Positions 52,279 through 60,772 of a stretch of 64,000 nt of DNA are shown here, one piece after another (position 1 is the first letter of the stretch; every line of letters begins with the position of its first letter). The stretch is from assembly GCF_001279005.1 (NCBI RefSeq), contig NZ_LGCN01000017.1, positions 142,835-206,834 on the forward strand, written 5' to 3'. A model generated the notes under the pieces. The model ran no database searches. It was not told the origin of the DNA and saw only the letters and a program-made list of their open reading frames with translations. The stretch comes from Streptomyces caelestis (GTDB lineage Bacteria; Actinomycetota; Actinomycetes; Streptomycetales; Streptomycetaceae). A program made the position numbers and the translations under genes.

Positions 52279-52300
52279 CTTTGTGAACGCGTGCACAAAG
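52279..52300. promoter_or_regulatory. Rex operator (ROP site)
   Basis: TGTGAACGCGTGCACA at 52282-52297, flanked by CTT/AAG, matches the established Rex consensus TGTGAACNNNTTCACA with one changed base. It lies upstream of rex and would give NADH-dependent autoregulation of the rex-hem operon. Confidence 0.85.
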
Positions 52301-52492
52301 ATTGTGTCCGATTTGCCCGGCCAACGTGACCGGGGTCACGCGCCCCCGGCGCGCTCGCGGGGAACCGGCGCACGAGCACCGCCGTCCCTTTTCTTCTGGG
52401 GGCAAAACCGCACACTCTCCTCTGTGAATCCCGCCCCTGAGACCAAGTCACCATCGATCCTAAGCGACTTTCGGTCAGTTTGGACTGGTCGG

Positions 52493-52780
52493 TCAGTCAG
52501 TGAGGGCCTTGCGGAGACGGTCCTCGTTCACGCGCCAGAAGGTGTGCTGCTCGCCGTCGACGAGGACGACGGGGATCTGCTCCCAGTACCGGTCGTGCAG
52601 CTCCCGGTCCTCGGTGATGTCCTTGTGCTCCCACGGGACGCCGAGCTCCCCGCACACCTTCTCCACCACCACCTGCGCGTCGTCGCACAGATGGCAGCCG
52701 GGCTTGCGGACGAGGGTGACGAGCCGGTCCTGCGGGGCGACCGGCGTGCTGCGGCGGAAGAGAGGGCTCATGCGGGTCAT
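52493..52780 (-). CDS. Glutaredoxin-like protein
   Basis: A 95-residue thioredoxin-fold protein. The redox motif is KPGCHLCDDA with cysteines four apart at about residues 28 and 31. The cis-proline region EQIPVVLVDGEQH and the end RLRKAL fit small glutaredoxin-like (DUF836-type) proteins. The start is uncertain: ATG 52780 (GAGG nine bases upstream) or ATG 52771. It is upstream of the rex operon and divergent from the HAD phosphatase. Probable partner thiol: mycothiol, by analogy. Confidence 0.82.
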   Translation of the reverse strand: MTRMSPLFRRSTPVAPQDRLVTLVRKPGCHLCDDAQVVVEKVCGELGVPWEHKDITEDRELHDRYWEQIPVVLVDGEQHTFWRVNEDRLRKALTD

Positions 52781-52874
52781 TGTCGCGCGCGCCTCGACGC
52801 CCGGACCCGAAGAGTTCACGAGGCTCGAACCTCTCGGCTCCGGAACATTCGCGCCGACTGGCTATGCTCACGCC

Positions 52875-53786
52875 ATGGCCGCTCTCGGATGGCTCACTCC
52901 CCGTAGGCGCTCCGCCACGGCGCGGAGCGTGTTGGCAGGCGAGGCCTCGGCGGAGGCAGCACGCAAGTCCACCCAGGAGGTTTCCGAACGCGAACCGGAA
53001 TTCCCGGTCGTCGGGGACGAACGGGCCGCCGCGTTCTTCGACCTGGACAACACCGTGATGCAGGGCGCGGCCCTGTTCCACTTCGGGCGGGGCCTGTACA
53101 AGCGGAAGTTCTTCGACACCCGCGAGCTCGCCCGGTTCGCCTGGCAGCAGGCGTGGTTCCGGCTGGCCGGGGTCGAGGACCCCGAGCACATGCAGGAGGC
53201 CCGCGACTCGGCGCTCTCCATCGTCCAGGGGCACCGCGTCTCCGAGCTGCAGACCATCGGCGAGGAGATCTACGACGAGTACATGGCCGAGCGGATCTGG
53301 CCGGGGACCCGGGCGCTGGCCCAGGCGCACCTCGACGCCGGACAGCGGGTGTGGCTCGTCACGGCGGCACCGGTGGAGATCGCCACGGTGATCGCCCGCC
53401 GGCTGGGGCTGACCGGGGCGCTGGGGACGGTCGCGGAGTCGGTCGACGGCGTGTACACGGGCAAACTGGTGGGCGAGCCGCTGCACGGTCCGGCGAAGGC
53501 GGAGGCGGTCCGCGCGCTGGCACTCGCGGAGGAGCTGGACCTGGGCCGCTGCGCGGCGTACAGCGACTCGCACAACGACATCCCGATGCTGTCGCTGGTG
53601 GGCCACCCGTACGCGATCAACCCGGACTCCAAGCTCCGCAAGCACGCCCGCCGCATGGACTGGCGCCTGCGCGACTACCGCACCGGCCGCAAGGCGGCCA
53701 AGGTCGGCATCCCGGCGGCGGCGGGCGTCGGCGCGGTGGCCGGCGGCACGGCGGCCGCCATCGCCCTCCACCGCAAACGCCGCTGA
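52875..53786 (+). CDS. HAD-superfamily IB phosphatase (SerB-like)
   Basis: A 303-residue protein. Motif I is AAFFDLDNTVMQGAAL near residue 53, motif II the threonine in VWLVTAAPVEIA, motif III lysine near GPAKAEAV, motif IV YSDSHNDIPML. A C-terminal Ala/Gly-rich hydrophobic segment (about 280-298) could be a membrane anchor. Promoter-like TATGCT lies 7 bases upstream of the ATG with no Shine-Dalgarno sequence, suggesting a leaderless mRNA. Members of this group can act on phosphoserine, lysophosphatidate or similar; not resolved here. Confidence 0.88.
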   Translation: MAALGWLTPRRRSATARSVLAGEASAEAARKSTQEVSEREPEFPVVGDERAAAFFDLDNTVMQGAALFHFGRGLYKRKFFDTRELARFAWQQAWFRLAGVEDPEHMQEARDSALSIVQGHRVSELQTIGEEIYDEYMAERIWPGTRALAQAHLDAGQRVWLVTAAPVEIATVIARRLGLTGALGTVAESVDGVYTGKLVGEPLHGPAKAEAVRALALAEELDLGRCAAYSDSHNDIPMLSLVGHPYAINPDSKLRKHARRMDWRLRDYRTGRKAAKVGIPAAAGVGAVAGGTAAAIALHRKRR

Positions 53787-54446
53787 CCCGACCACCGCCC
53801 CCACAGGCAGCCACTACCGCCGCCCCCCCACCGGCACCCACCTGCCGTCTCCACAGGCAGCCGCCCGCCATCCCCACAGCCAACCGCCCGCCGTCCCCAC
53901 CGGCAGCCGCTGCCGTTCCCGCGGGCAGTCGTGCCGCAGGGCGGCACGGGTGGGCGCGACAGCACCCCGTGAGCGCCGGGCCGCGCGAACACCCCCCGGC
54001 CCACACCCACGCGGCGCACCCCCTACCGCACCGGACGCGCAGACCCACCCCCGACCCGGACCGGCACCGGACCCCCGGTCAACCCTCGTCCCCTCACCGA
54101 ACCGGTCACCGAGGACCACTTCCACCACCCCGCGCCCAAACCCGGCCAATCCAACCGCCCAACCCCGCAACCCCCTTGTCCAGCCCTCTTGGCTGCACAC
54201 GGCCACAACCCGCCCCACTCCGCCCCGAAACACGAACGATCCCGATCAAAAACCGGTCACCAGACCACACCCAACCGCCCGTCAACCGGCTACAGAAGCG
54301 ACGCAATCGGTGATTTGAGCAACTCGGCGTAGCAGCACCTTTACGAAGCGTTATTCTCCTCAGACGCAATCCGGTACCCACCCGTAGCCACGACGGGTGA
54401 ACGGTTCCGCACTGCACGTGATGGAAGCTCTGCCTCTGGGAGTCCC
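53787..54446 (+). other. Long region upstream of bldN
   Basis: 660 bases without a credible gene. The first part contains the degenerate repeat array at 53797-53936. Up to about 54260 the plus strand is C-rich and G-poor. From 54300 composition becomes AT-richer (GTGATTTGAGCAAC, CGTTATTCTCC), where bldN promoters are expected. Confidence 0.6.
53797..53936 (+). repeat. Degenerate C-rich tandem array
   Basis: About six imperfect units of 22-26 bp built on CCCCACAGGCAGCC...GCCGT, starting 11 bases after the HAD gene stop. Units read (with variation) CCCACAGGCAGCC, CCCACCGGCACCC, TCCACAGGCAGCC, CCCACAGCCAACC, CCCACCGGCAGCC, CCCGCGGGCAGTC. It might form a transcription-stalling structure; no known role. 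Confidence 0.6.
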
Positions 54447-55274
54447 GTGTACCCACACGTCGGGGTTGACGCCTCGGGCCTGGCTACGCTGCGCGCGACA
54501 GTCGCGACAGCCCGAGACCTGCTGCGCGGCATCGTCCCCGCCGCGCACACGGTCCCCGCGTTCGCCACCGCCCCCGCCGCCGGCCCGTGCTACGCCCTCG
54601 CCGACGGCGGTGCCGCGATCGACGGACGGGGGCGCCACCCCACGGTCCTCGCCACCACGGCCAAGGGGGGCTCCGCCAGGACGACCACCGGCGCCCCCGC
54701 CGCCCGCCGTCCCGCCGCCGACAGCGACAGCGCCCGGATGATGGACCTCGTCGAGCGCGCCCAGGCCGGCGAGGCCGAGGCCTTCGGACGGCTGTACGAC
54801 CAGTACAGCGACACCGTCTACCGCTACATCTACTACCGCGTCGGCGGCAAGGCGACCGCCGAGGACCTCACCAGCGAGACCTTCCTGCGCGCCCTGCGCC
54901 GCATCGGCACCTTCACCTGGCAGGGCCGCGACTTCGGCGCCTGGCTGGTGACCATCGCCCGCAACCTCGTCGCCGACCACTTCAAGTCCAGCCGCTTCCG
55001 CCTCGAGGTCACCACCGGGGAGATGCTCGACGCCAACGAGGTCGAGCGCTCCCCCGAGGATTCCGTTCTCGAGTCCCTGTCCAACGCCGCCCTCCTCGAT
55101 GCCGTACGACGACTCAACCCCCAACAGCAGGAGTGCGTCACGCTCCGATTCCTCCAGGGTCTGTCCGTCGCCGAGACCGCCCGCGTGATGGGCAAGAACG
55201 AGGGCGCCATCAAGACCCTCCAGTACCGGGCCGTCCGCACCCTCGCCCGGCTCCTCCCGGACGACGCCCGCTGA
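54447..55274 (+). CDS. bldN: Developmental ECF sigma factor BldN
   Basis: A 275-residue ECF sigma factor controlling aerial hypha formation, including chaplin and rodlin genes in model species. The N-terminal ~90 residues (from MYPHVGVDASGL) are the pro-region removed on maturation. Region 2 includes AFGRLYDQYSDTVYRYIYYR and WLVTIARNLVADHF; region 4 is LNPQQQECVTLRFLQGL and the helix-turn-helix VAETARVMGKNEGAIKTLQYRAV. GTG 54447 has GGGAG upstream. It is followed by rsbN, its anti-sigma factor. Confidence 0.96.
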   Translation: MYPHVGVDASGLATLRATVATARDLLRGIVPAAHTVPAFATAPAAGPCYALADGGAAIDGRGRHPTVLATTAKGGSARTTTGAPAARRPAADSDSARMMDLVERAQAGEAEAFGRLYDQYSDTVYRYIYYRVGGKATAEDLTSETFLRALRRIGTFTWQGRDFGAWLVTIARNLVADHFKSSRFRLEVTTGEMLDANEVERSPEDSVLESLSNAALLDAVRRLNPQQQECVTLRFLQGLSVAETARVMGKNEGAIKTLQYRAVRTLARLLPDDAR

Positions 55275-55366
55275 CCGCGCGCACCCGCGGGCCGGAACAC
55301 GCTCAGCGACACCCAACTCACGGTGTGTGAAACCCGGTTGGCTTCCTCATTCGGTCGACCCGGTTC

Positions 55367-55395
55367 CGTAACCCAAGTGCCGCGCCCGTCGTTGT
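55367..55395 (+). promoter_or_regulatory. Sigma-BldN-type promoter of rsbN
   Basis: CGTAAC at 55367-55372 and CGTTGT at 55390-55395, 17 bases apart, match the reported sigma-BldN consensus (CGTAAC, about 16 bases, CGTTGA). The site is 131 bases upstream of the rsbN start. It fits the known feedback in which sigma-BldN drives its own anti-sigma gene. Confidence 0.7.
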
Positions 55396-55525
55396 GCGGG
55401 ATACAGGCTCCCTGTGGTCACCCCCTGACCGACTTCGATCACCCGTTCGTGTGGCCGTGGTCAGGGCGGGGACCCCTCAGGACCCCCTGGGGAGTCGACC
55501 GTGATGACGAGAGGAGGTGCCGCCA

Positions 55526-56779
55526 GTGATCGCGAACGTATCGGCGCACCGGCGGGCGAACGCCTTCGCCCAGGCCCTGGAGGAGCAGTCCGACCGGGGC
55601 ACGGCGGCCGAGCAGTCCGAAGGATCGGCACCGGCCCCGGCCGCCGCCGCGGAGACCGAGCGGGCACAGCTGCTCGCACTGGCCTCCGGCCTCGGCGCGC
55701 TGCCCAAGCCGGAACTGGACCCCGAGGTCAAGGTCGTCCAGCGGGCCCAGCTGGTGGCCGCGTTCGAGGCCATGCTCCAGGAGGGCGCCGCTGCGGGCGA
55801 GACGACGGATCAGGCCGTACCCGGACAGCGCTCGCGCCGGGCCGGGGGCGCCCACCGGGCGACCCCGCTGGGCAGACTGCGACCGCGGTCGCGGCTGGCC
55901 AAAGGACTCACCGCGGGCGGACTCACCGTCGGCGTCGCCGCCGGCGCCCTGGGCGGAGTGGCCGTCGCCAGCTCCGACGCCCTGCCCGGTGACTCCCTCT
56001 ACGGATTCAAGCGAGGCATCGAGGACGTCAAGCTCGGCCTCGCCGACGGCGACGACGAGCGTGGCCGGGTCTACCTCGACCACGCCTCCACCCGCCTCGG
56101 CGAAGCCCGCCGGCTGATGGAGCGCGACCGCGGCGGCTCCCTCGACCACGAGTCCCTCGGCGAGATCCGCCGCGCCCTGTCCGGCATGCGGCACGACGCC
56201 GCCGAGGGCCACCGGCTGCTGCGCGAGGCGTACGAGCGCGACCCGGACTCCCTGGGCCCCATGCAGGCCCTCTCCTCCTTCTCCCAGGCGCACCGCCACA
56301 CCTGGGGCACCCTGCGCGACCGGCTGCCCGTGCAGCTGGGGGACGTGAGTCAGCAGGTCTCGTCGGTGTTCGACGCCATAGAGGAAGACGTCGCCCCGCT
56401 GCGGTCGCTGCTCCCCCAGCCCCCGACCGGCGAGGAGGGCGACGGCGCACAGCGGCGCGGCTCCGAGTCGGCACCCGCCACCCCGCCGTCCGGCACGACC
56501 CCCTCGCAGTCCTCCGGCACCGGCGGCGACACCTCCGGCGAACGCGATTCCGGCAGCGCCGGGCCCTCCGGTTCCGCCGACGCCGACCGCGAGAGCGACG
56601 GCCTGCTCGGCGGCAACACCGGCGACCTGCTCGACCCGCCCGAGAAGAGCGGCGCCGTCACCACCCCGCCACCGTCGACGGGCGGCTTCACCCCGCCCTC
56701 CGCCCCCGACGTCACCCTCCCGCCCCTCCTGCCCGGCCTCCTCCCGGGCCTGGGCATCGACAGCGAGGACGCCGAGTAG
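55526..56779 (+). CDS. rsbN: Anti-sigma-BldN factor RsbN
   Basis: A 417-residue single-pass membrane protein. The cytoplasmic N-terminus (about 1-110) binds the sigma factor; it lacks a zinc-binding anti-sigma motif. One membrane helix lies at about 130-150 (LTVGVAAGALGGVAVASS). The outside part starts DALPGDSLYGFKRGIEDVKL, a DUF5667 domain, and ends in a long disordered Ser/Pro/Gly-rich tail. GTG 55526 was chosen over GTG 55517 since AGGAGG then sits 8 bases upstream. Confidence 0.93.
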   Translation: MIANVSAHRRANAFAQALEEQSDRGTAAEQSEGSAPAPAAAAETERAQLLALASGLGALPKPELDPEVKVVQRAQLVAAFEAMLQEGAAAGETTDQAVPGQRSRRAGGAHRATPLGRLRPRSRLAKGLTAGGLTVGVAAGALGGVAVASSDALPGDSLYGFKRGIEDVKLGLADGDDERGRVYLDHASTRLGEARRLMERDRGGSLDHESLGEIRRALSGMRHDAAEGHRLLREAYERDPDSLGPMQALSSFSQAHRHTWGTLRDRLPVQLGDVSQQVSSVFDAIEEDVAPLRSLLPQPPTGEEGDGAQRRGSESAPATPPSGTTPSQSSGTGGDTSGERDSGSAGPSGSADADRESDGLLGGNTGDLLDPPEKSGAVTTPPPSTGGFTPPSAPDVTLPPLLPGLLPGLGIDSEDAE

Positions 56780-56787
56780 GACCGGAT

Positions 56788-56892
56788 GCGCAGCTGTCCG
56801 CGCCCCTGGAGGAACGCGGGCAGCTGCGCCCCTTCAGGGGCGGGGGGAACTGCGCGAGCCACCACGACCTGCCCGCACCCGCCACACGACCC
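56788..56892. repeat. Dispersed Streptomyces intergenic repeat with hairpins
   Basis: From 56826 the sequence (GCGCCCCTTCAGGGG, GGGGAACTGCGCGA, CCGCACCCGCC) matches a motif repeated many times between genes in Streptomyces. It overlaps a 15-bp stem with one wobble pair (56788-56802 with 56815-56829) and a small CCCC/GGGG hairpin. It lies between convergent rsbN and the acyltransferase gene and may end transcription of both. Confidence 0.65.
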
Positions 56893-56937
56893 ACCACACC
56901 GGGCTCTCCCACGCCCCGGGACCAAAAAGGGGCACCC

Positions 56938-58014
56938 TTAGAAGAACACCGACCGCCGCTGCACCAGCAGCTTGTACAGCGTGTGCTGGATCTGCTCCCT
57001 GACCTGGTCGGTCAGGTTGAACATCAGCATCGGGTCGTCCGCCGCCTCCGGCGGATACCCGTCCGTCGGGATCGGCTCGCCGAACTGGATCGTCCACTTC
57101 GTCGGCAGCGGAATCGCCCCCAGCGGACCCAGCCACGGAAACGTCGGCGTCAGCGGGAAGTACGGAAAGCCCAGCACCCGCGCCAGCGTCTTCGCGTTGC
57201 CGATCATCGGGTAGATCTCCTCCGCCCCGACGATCGAACACGGAACGATCGGGACGCCCTGCCGCAGCGCCGTCGAGACGAACCCGCCGCGCCCGAACCG
57301 CTGCAGCTTGTACCGCTCGCCGAACGGCTTCCCGATGCCCTTGAACCCCTCCGGCATCACCCCCACCAGCTCGCCCTGCGCCAGCAGGCGCTCGGCGTCC
57401 TCCGCGCAGGCCAGGGTGTGCCCGAGCTTGCGGGCGAGTTCGTTGACCACGGGCAGCACGAACACCAGGTCCGCCGCGAGCAGTCGCAGATGACGGCCGG
57501 CCGGATGGTGGTCGTGGACGGCGACCTGCATCATCAGACCGTCCACCGGCACCGTCCCGGAGTGGTTGGCGACGATCAGCGCGCCGCCCTCCGACGGGAT
57601 GTTCTCGACACCCTTCACCTCGACCCGGAAGTACTTCTCGTACACCGGCCGCAGCAGGGACATCAGGACCTGGTCGGTGAGCTCCTCGTCGTAGCCGAAG
57701 TCGTCGACGTCGTAGTCCCCGGTGAGCCGGCGGCGCAGGAACGCCAGACCGCTCGCGACCCGCCGCTCCAGCCCGCCGGCTCCGCCGTCCGTGCCGCCAC
57801 CGGCCGGTTCCTGGGGCTGCTCGTCCACACCGGTCACCGGATCATCATCCCGCACGGGCGTCACGCCCGGCAGCGGCTGGACCTCCCCGACCGCCGCAGG
57901 CTGCGCGCCGCCCTGGCGCCGGCTCCCCGCGCCCCGGCGGCGCGACGGGCGCTGCGCGGCACCCCCACGCGAGCGGTGGTCGTCGTCGAACGGAATGACC
58001 TTGGCGTCCGCCAT
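56938..58014 (-). CDS. Lysophospholipid acyltransferase (PlsC-like)
   Basis: A 358-residue membrane-associated acyltransferase. The catalytic HX4D motif is IVANHSGTVPVDGL near residue 155 and the glycerol-phosphate-binding motif is VMPEGFKGIGKP near residue 228; VPIVPCSIVGAEEIYP is a third conserved block. The first ~100 residues are Arg/Gly/Pro-rich and probably disordered. It would acylate lysophosphatidic or related lipids. It lies 14 bases downstream of the epimerase gene and is probably co-transcribed. Confidence 0.9.
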   Translation of the reverse strand: MADAKVIPFDDDHRSRGGAAQRPSRRRGAGSRRQGGAQPAAVGEVQPLPGVTPVRDDDPVTGVDEQPQEPAGGGTDGGAGGLERRVASGLAFLRRRLTGDYDVDDFGYDEELTDQVLMSLLRPVYEKYFRVEVKGVENIPSEGGALIVANHSGTVPVDGLMMQVAVHDHHPAGRHLRLLAADLVFVLPVVNELARKLGHTLACAEDAERLLAQGELVGVMPEGFKGIGKPFGERYKLQRFGRGGFVSTALRQGVPIVPCSIVGAEEIYPMIGNAKTLARVLGFPYFPLTPTFPWLGPLGAIPLPTKWTIQFGEPIPTDGYPPEAADDPMLMFNLTDQVREQIQHTLYKLLVQRRSVFF

Positions 58015-58028
58015 CGTTGCTGCGCTCC

Positions 58029-59090
58029 TCAGTTGACGCCCCGCGTCGGGGAGTGACCGCTGCCCGGCAGGGGCAGCACGGCGATCCGGTCGACGGCCCT
58101 CGCGAGCGTCTCCGGCGGAAGCAACCCGGGGCCGCGGCCGCGCACGAAGTCCGCAAACGTTTCAGCAGTCGAGTACTTCGGGGTGAAGCCCAGCGTCTCC
58201 CGCATCTGGTCCGTCGCCACCACCCGCCCGTGCGTGAGCAGCCGGATCTGCTCGGGCGAGAAGTCCGTCATCCCCAGCGTACGCACCAGCGAGCCCGCCC
58301 AGCTGACCGCGGGAAGCAGCAGCGGCACGGTCGGCCGGCCCAGCCGCCGCGAGCACTGCGAGAGCAGCAGCACGCCGTCGCCGGCGATGTTGAAGGTGCC
58401 GCTGTTGAGCGTGGAGCGCCTCGGTTCGTGCGAGCCGATCCGCAGCACCTCGACGACGTCGTCCTCGTGCACGAACTGCAGCCGCGGATCGTAGCCCCAC
58501 ACGGTCGGCAGCACCGGCAGCGAGAAGTACGAGGCGAGCGGGCTGTCCGCGGCCGGGCCCAGGATGTTGGCGAACCGCAGCACGCACACGGCGACGTCCG
58601 GACGGCGGCGCGCGAAGCCGCGCACGTACCCCTCGACCTCGACCGCGTCCTTCGCGAAGCCGCCGCTGGGCAGGGACTTGGGCGGGGTCGACTCGGTGAA
58701 GACCGCCGGGTCGCGGGGCGCGGAACCGTAGACGTTCGTACTGGACTTCACGACCAGCCGCTTGATGGTCGGGGACTTCTGGCAGGCGCCCAGCAGCTGC
58801 ATGGTGCCGATGACGTTGGTCTCCTTCAGCGCGGTCCGGCCGCCGCTGCCGAGCGGCGTGCCCGTCACGTCGAGGTGGACCACCGTGTCGGCGCCCGACT
58901 CGGCGAGCACCCGCGCGATGGTGGGCTGGCGGATGTCCGTCCGGACGAAGTCCGCGCCGCCCAGGTGGTGCTCGGGCGGGACCGCGTCCACACCGACGAC
59001 CCGGTCCACCTCCGGATCCCTCAGGATCCGCCGGACGAAACGGCCCCCCAGCTGACGGGCCACCCCGGTCACGAGCACGACCTTTCCCAA
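58029..59090 (-). CDS. NAD-dependent epimerase/dehydratase (extended SDR)
   Basis: A 353-residue protein starting directly with the Rossmann fold: VVLVTGVARQLGGRFVRRIL, then VVGVDAVPPE. Central VVHLDVTGTPLG and VKSSTNVYGS contain the Ser; a Tyr/Lys pair typical of active epimerases is not obvious, so it may be a regulatory or non-canonical member. It is the first gene of a pair with the acyltransferase. Neighbourhood with lipid synthesis and the bS22-like gene is conserved in Streptomyces as I recall. Confidence 0.86.
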   Translation of the reverse strand: MGKVVLVTGVARQLGGRFVRRILRDPEVDRVVGVDAVPPEHHLGGADFVRTDIRQPTIARVLAESGADTVVHLDVTGTPLGSGGRTALKETNVIGTMQLLGACQKSPTIKRLVVKSSTNVYGSAPRDPAVFTESTPPKSLPSGGFAKDAVEVEGYVRGFARRRPDVAVCVLRFANILGPAADSPLASYFSLPVLPTVWGYDPRLQFVHEDDVVEVLRIGSHEPRRSTLNSGTFNIAGDGVLLLSQCSRRLGRPTVPLLLPAVSWAGSLVRTLGMTDFSPEQIRLLTHGRVVATDQMRETLGFTPKYSTAETFADFVRGRGPGLLPPETLARAVDRIAVLPLPGSGHSPTRGVN

Positions 59091-59259
59091 GATCAGCGCC
59101 TTCCTCTCGCCCTGCTCCCGACGGCCAACCTACCGGGTCGCCGTCGCTCTGTGGTGCCGGCCGGATGCTTGAAGTGACGACATCCCCGGACGTACGCATG
59201 GCAGTGGCCCCCCACCGGAGTGCGGTGGGGGGCCACTGGACACGCTCTCGCGCTGTCGC

Positions 59260-59358
59260 TTACTTCTTGTTGCGACGCTGGACGCGCGTGCGCTTGAGCA
59301 GCTTGCGGTGCTTCTTCTTGGCCATCCGCTTGCGCCGCTTCTTGATAACAGAGCCCAC
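59260..59358 (-). CDS. bS22/AURKAIP1-COX24-like 32-residue basic protein
   Basis: GTG 59358 encodes 32 residues, [19 protein letters not shown] and so on to RRNKK, with more than half Lys or Arg. This is the AURKAIP1/COX24-domain family found in actinobacteria and, by similarity to mycobacterial bS22, probably a ribosomal small-subunit component. GAGGG precedes the start. It stands alone between the epimerase and the HTH gene. Confidence 0.9.
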   Translation of the reverse strand: MGSVIKKRRKRMAKKKHRKLLKRTRVQRRNKK

Positions 59359-59512
59359 GACTACCCTCGCTCACTTCTCATCACTCGGTGTTTGGGCGCC
59401 ATGGGCCCACACGACCTACGAGGGGCTAGCCTACCCGCCCGAGCGCCGAGACCGTAATCGAGGTGACCGGGGAGGCCCGCGAGTGCCCGGTACGGACCTC
59501 CCCGGATCGCCG

Positions 59513-59725
59513 TCAGGCGGAGTCCACCCCCACGTAGCTCTCGCGGAGGTACTCGTGAACCGCTTGCTCCGGGACGCGGAAGGACCGCCCCACCCGGATC
59601 GCGGGCAGATGACCGCTGTGCACCAACCGGTACACGGTCATCTTCGACACTCGCATCACCGAGGCGACTTCCGCCACGGTAAGGAACTGAACCTCGTTCA
59701 GAGGCCTCTCGCCAGCTGCAGCCAT
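59513..59725 (-). CDS. BldC-like MerR/excisionase-type DNA-binding protein
   Basis: A 70-residue protein with one winged helix: VQFLTVAEVASVMRVSKMTV followed by YRLVHSGHLPAIRVGRSFRVPEQAVHEYL. This is the minimal MerR-like fold of BldC-type regulators and excisionases. Start ATG 59725 has AGGT five bases upstream; the longer frame to 59806 lacks support. Position near bldN agrees with a known BldC paralogue locus in S. coelicolor, as I recall. Targets unknown. Confidence 0.88.
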   Translation of the reverse strand: MAAAGERPLNEVQFLTVAEVASVMRVSKMTVYRLVHSGHLPAIRVGRSFRVPEQAVHEYLRESYVGVDSA

Positions 59726-59854
59726 GACACACCTGAACCTTCCGCACTCGACGGCCACCGGCTTCCCCTTCCGGTGACTCTTCGTCGTTGCGTGCTCACT
59801 CCCCAATGTAGGGGCGGGTGATGCGAGTGGGGAAGAGGTGCACCCATCGGCGGC

Positions 59855-60691
59855 CTACTGTGACAGACACGCTCGATTGAGTACGTAGCGGGCCAGCGGC
59901 AGGTAGTGATCGGACCGCACGCCGTCATCAAGTGGAACGACGAGGGACACGGCCCCCTCGGCCTCTCCCACGAACGGCGCGGGGTCGTTCACATCAGCCG
60001 GCCCCACGGCCTCGAACCCCAGCTGACCTGCTCCGCAGACCCAGCCGTGGTCTCCGATCACCAGCTCCGGAAGCGGCCCGCCGGCGTCGGCCGCCGCGGC
60101 GAGCGCGGTCCGAACCGGGAGGGGGGAGTGCGTGTGTGCGCCGGGCTCACCACCGGGGCGTTCCGCGGTCGCGCCCCGGACGAGCCCGACTCCCCGGACG
60201 TAGTCGAGGTTGTACGTGCGTAGACCGAACCTGGTCGTTATGTCGACACAGCGACCCTGCGCCGGGGTGAGGACGGCACATCCCGCCGCCGACAAGGCGT
60301 CTGCCAGAACGGCGTAGAAGCCGAGCAGCCGGTGCGGGTGACCGGTGCCGAACAGGACCGGCCCGCCACGCTCCGCAGCGACCGCCAGCCGCTCCGCTAA
60401 GGCGTCCAGGGCGGCCAGGGTCCGCCCGGGGTCGATCACATCATGGCCGAAGGTGTGCGCGGAATCGGCCGAAACCCCGCACCTGTCCGCCATCAGAGCG
60501 AGCAATTCCCGCTCACCCCATACCCGTTCGGGCTCCAACCCGATCAGCAGACGCGGATCCCGGGCGGCGAACAGCCGGTAGCTCCGCAGGCTCTCCTCCC
60601 GCGTGGTGCCCACGACCCCGGCGAGCCGGGCGGCGAGGAGATGCGCACGGAGCTCGGCAGGGGTCAGCACGGAAGCGATGGTGCGGGACAC
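59855..60691 (-). CDS. Phosphatase-like protein of unknown substrate
   Basis: A 278-residue cytoplasmic protein. Segments such as PVLFGTGHPHRLLGFYAVLADAL, TPAQGRCVDI and ELVIGDHGWVCGAGQLGFEAVG contain His, Asp and Gly residues in an arrangement seen in actinobacterial proteins labelled phosphatases, and conserved next to bldN in Streptomyces as I recall. I cannot identify a catalytic motif with certainty. It is about 80 bases downstream of acuC on the same strand. Confidence 0.7.
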   Translation of the reverse strand: MSRTIASVLTPAELRAHLLAARLAGVVGTTREESLRSYRLFAARDPRLLIGLEPERVWGERELLALMADRCGVSADSAHTFGHDVIDPGRTLAALDALAERLAVAAERGGPVLFGTGHPHRLLGFYAVLADALSAAGCAVLTPAQGRCVDITTRFGLRTYNLDYVRGVGLVRGATAERPGGEPGAHTHSPLPVRTALAAAADAGGPLPELVIGDHGWVCGAGQLGFEAVGPADVNDPAPFVGEAEGAVSLVVPLDDGVRSDHYLPLARYVLNRACLSQ

Positions 60692-60772
60692 CGGAGCCCC
60701 GCGGGCCCGGAACGGGGGAACACCGCACGGTCGGCGTAACGGAACCCCCGTGCACGGCCGCCCGTACAGCCG

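Noticed and set aside
53937..54300. Possible CRISPR-like array continuing from the C-rich repeats
   Set aside because: Units are degenerate, have no constant repeat with unique spacers, and no cas genes are near.
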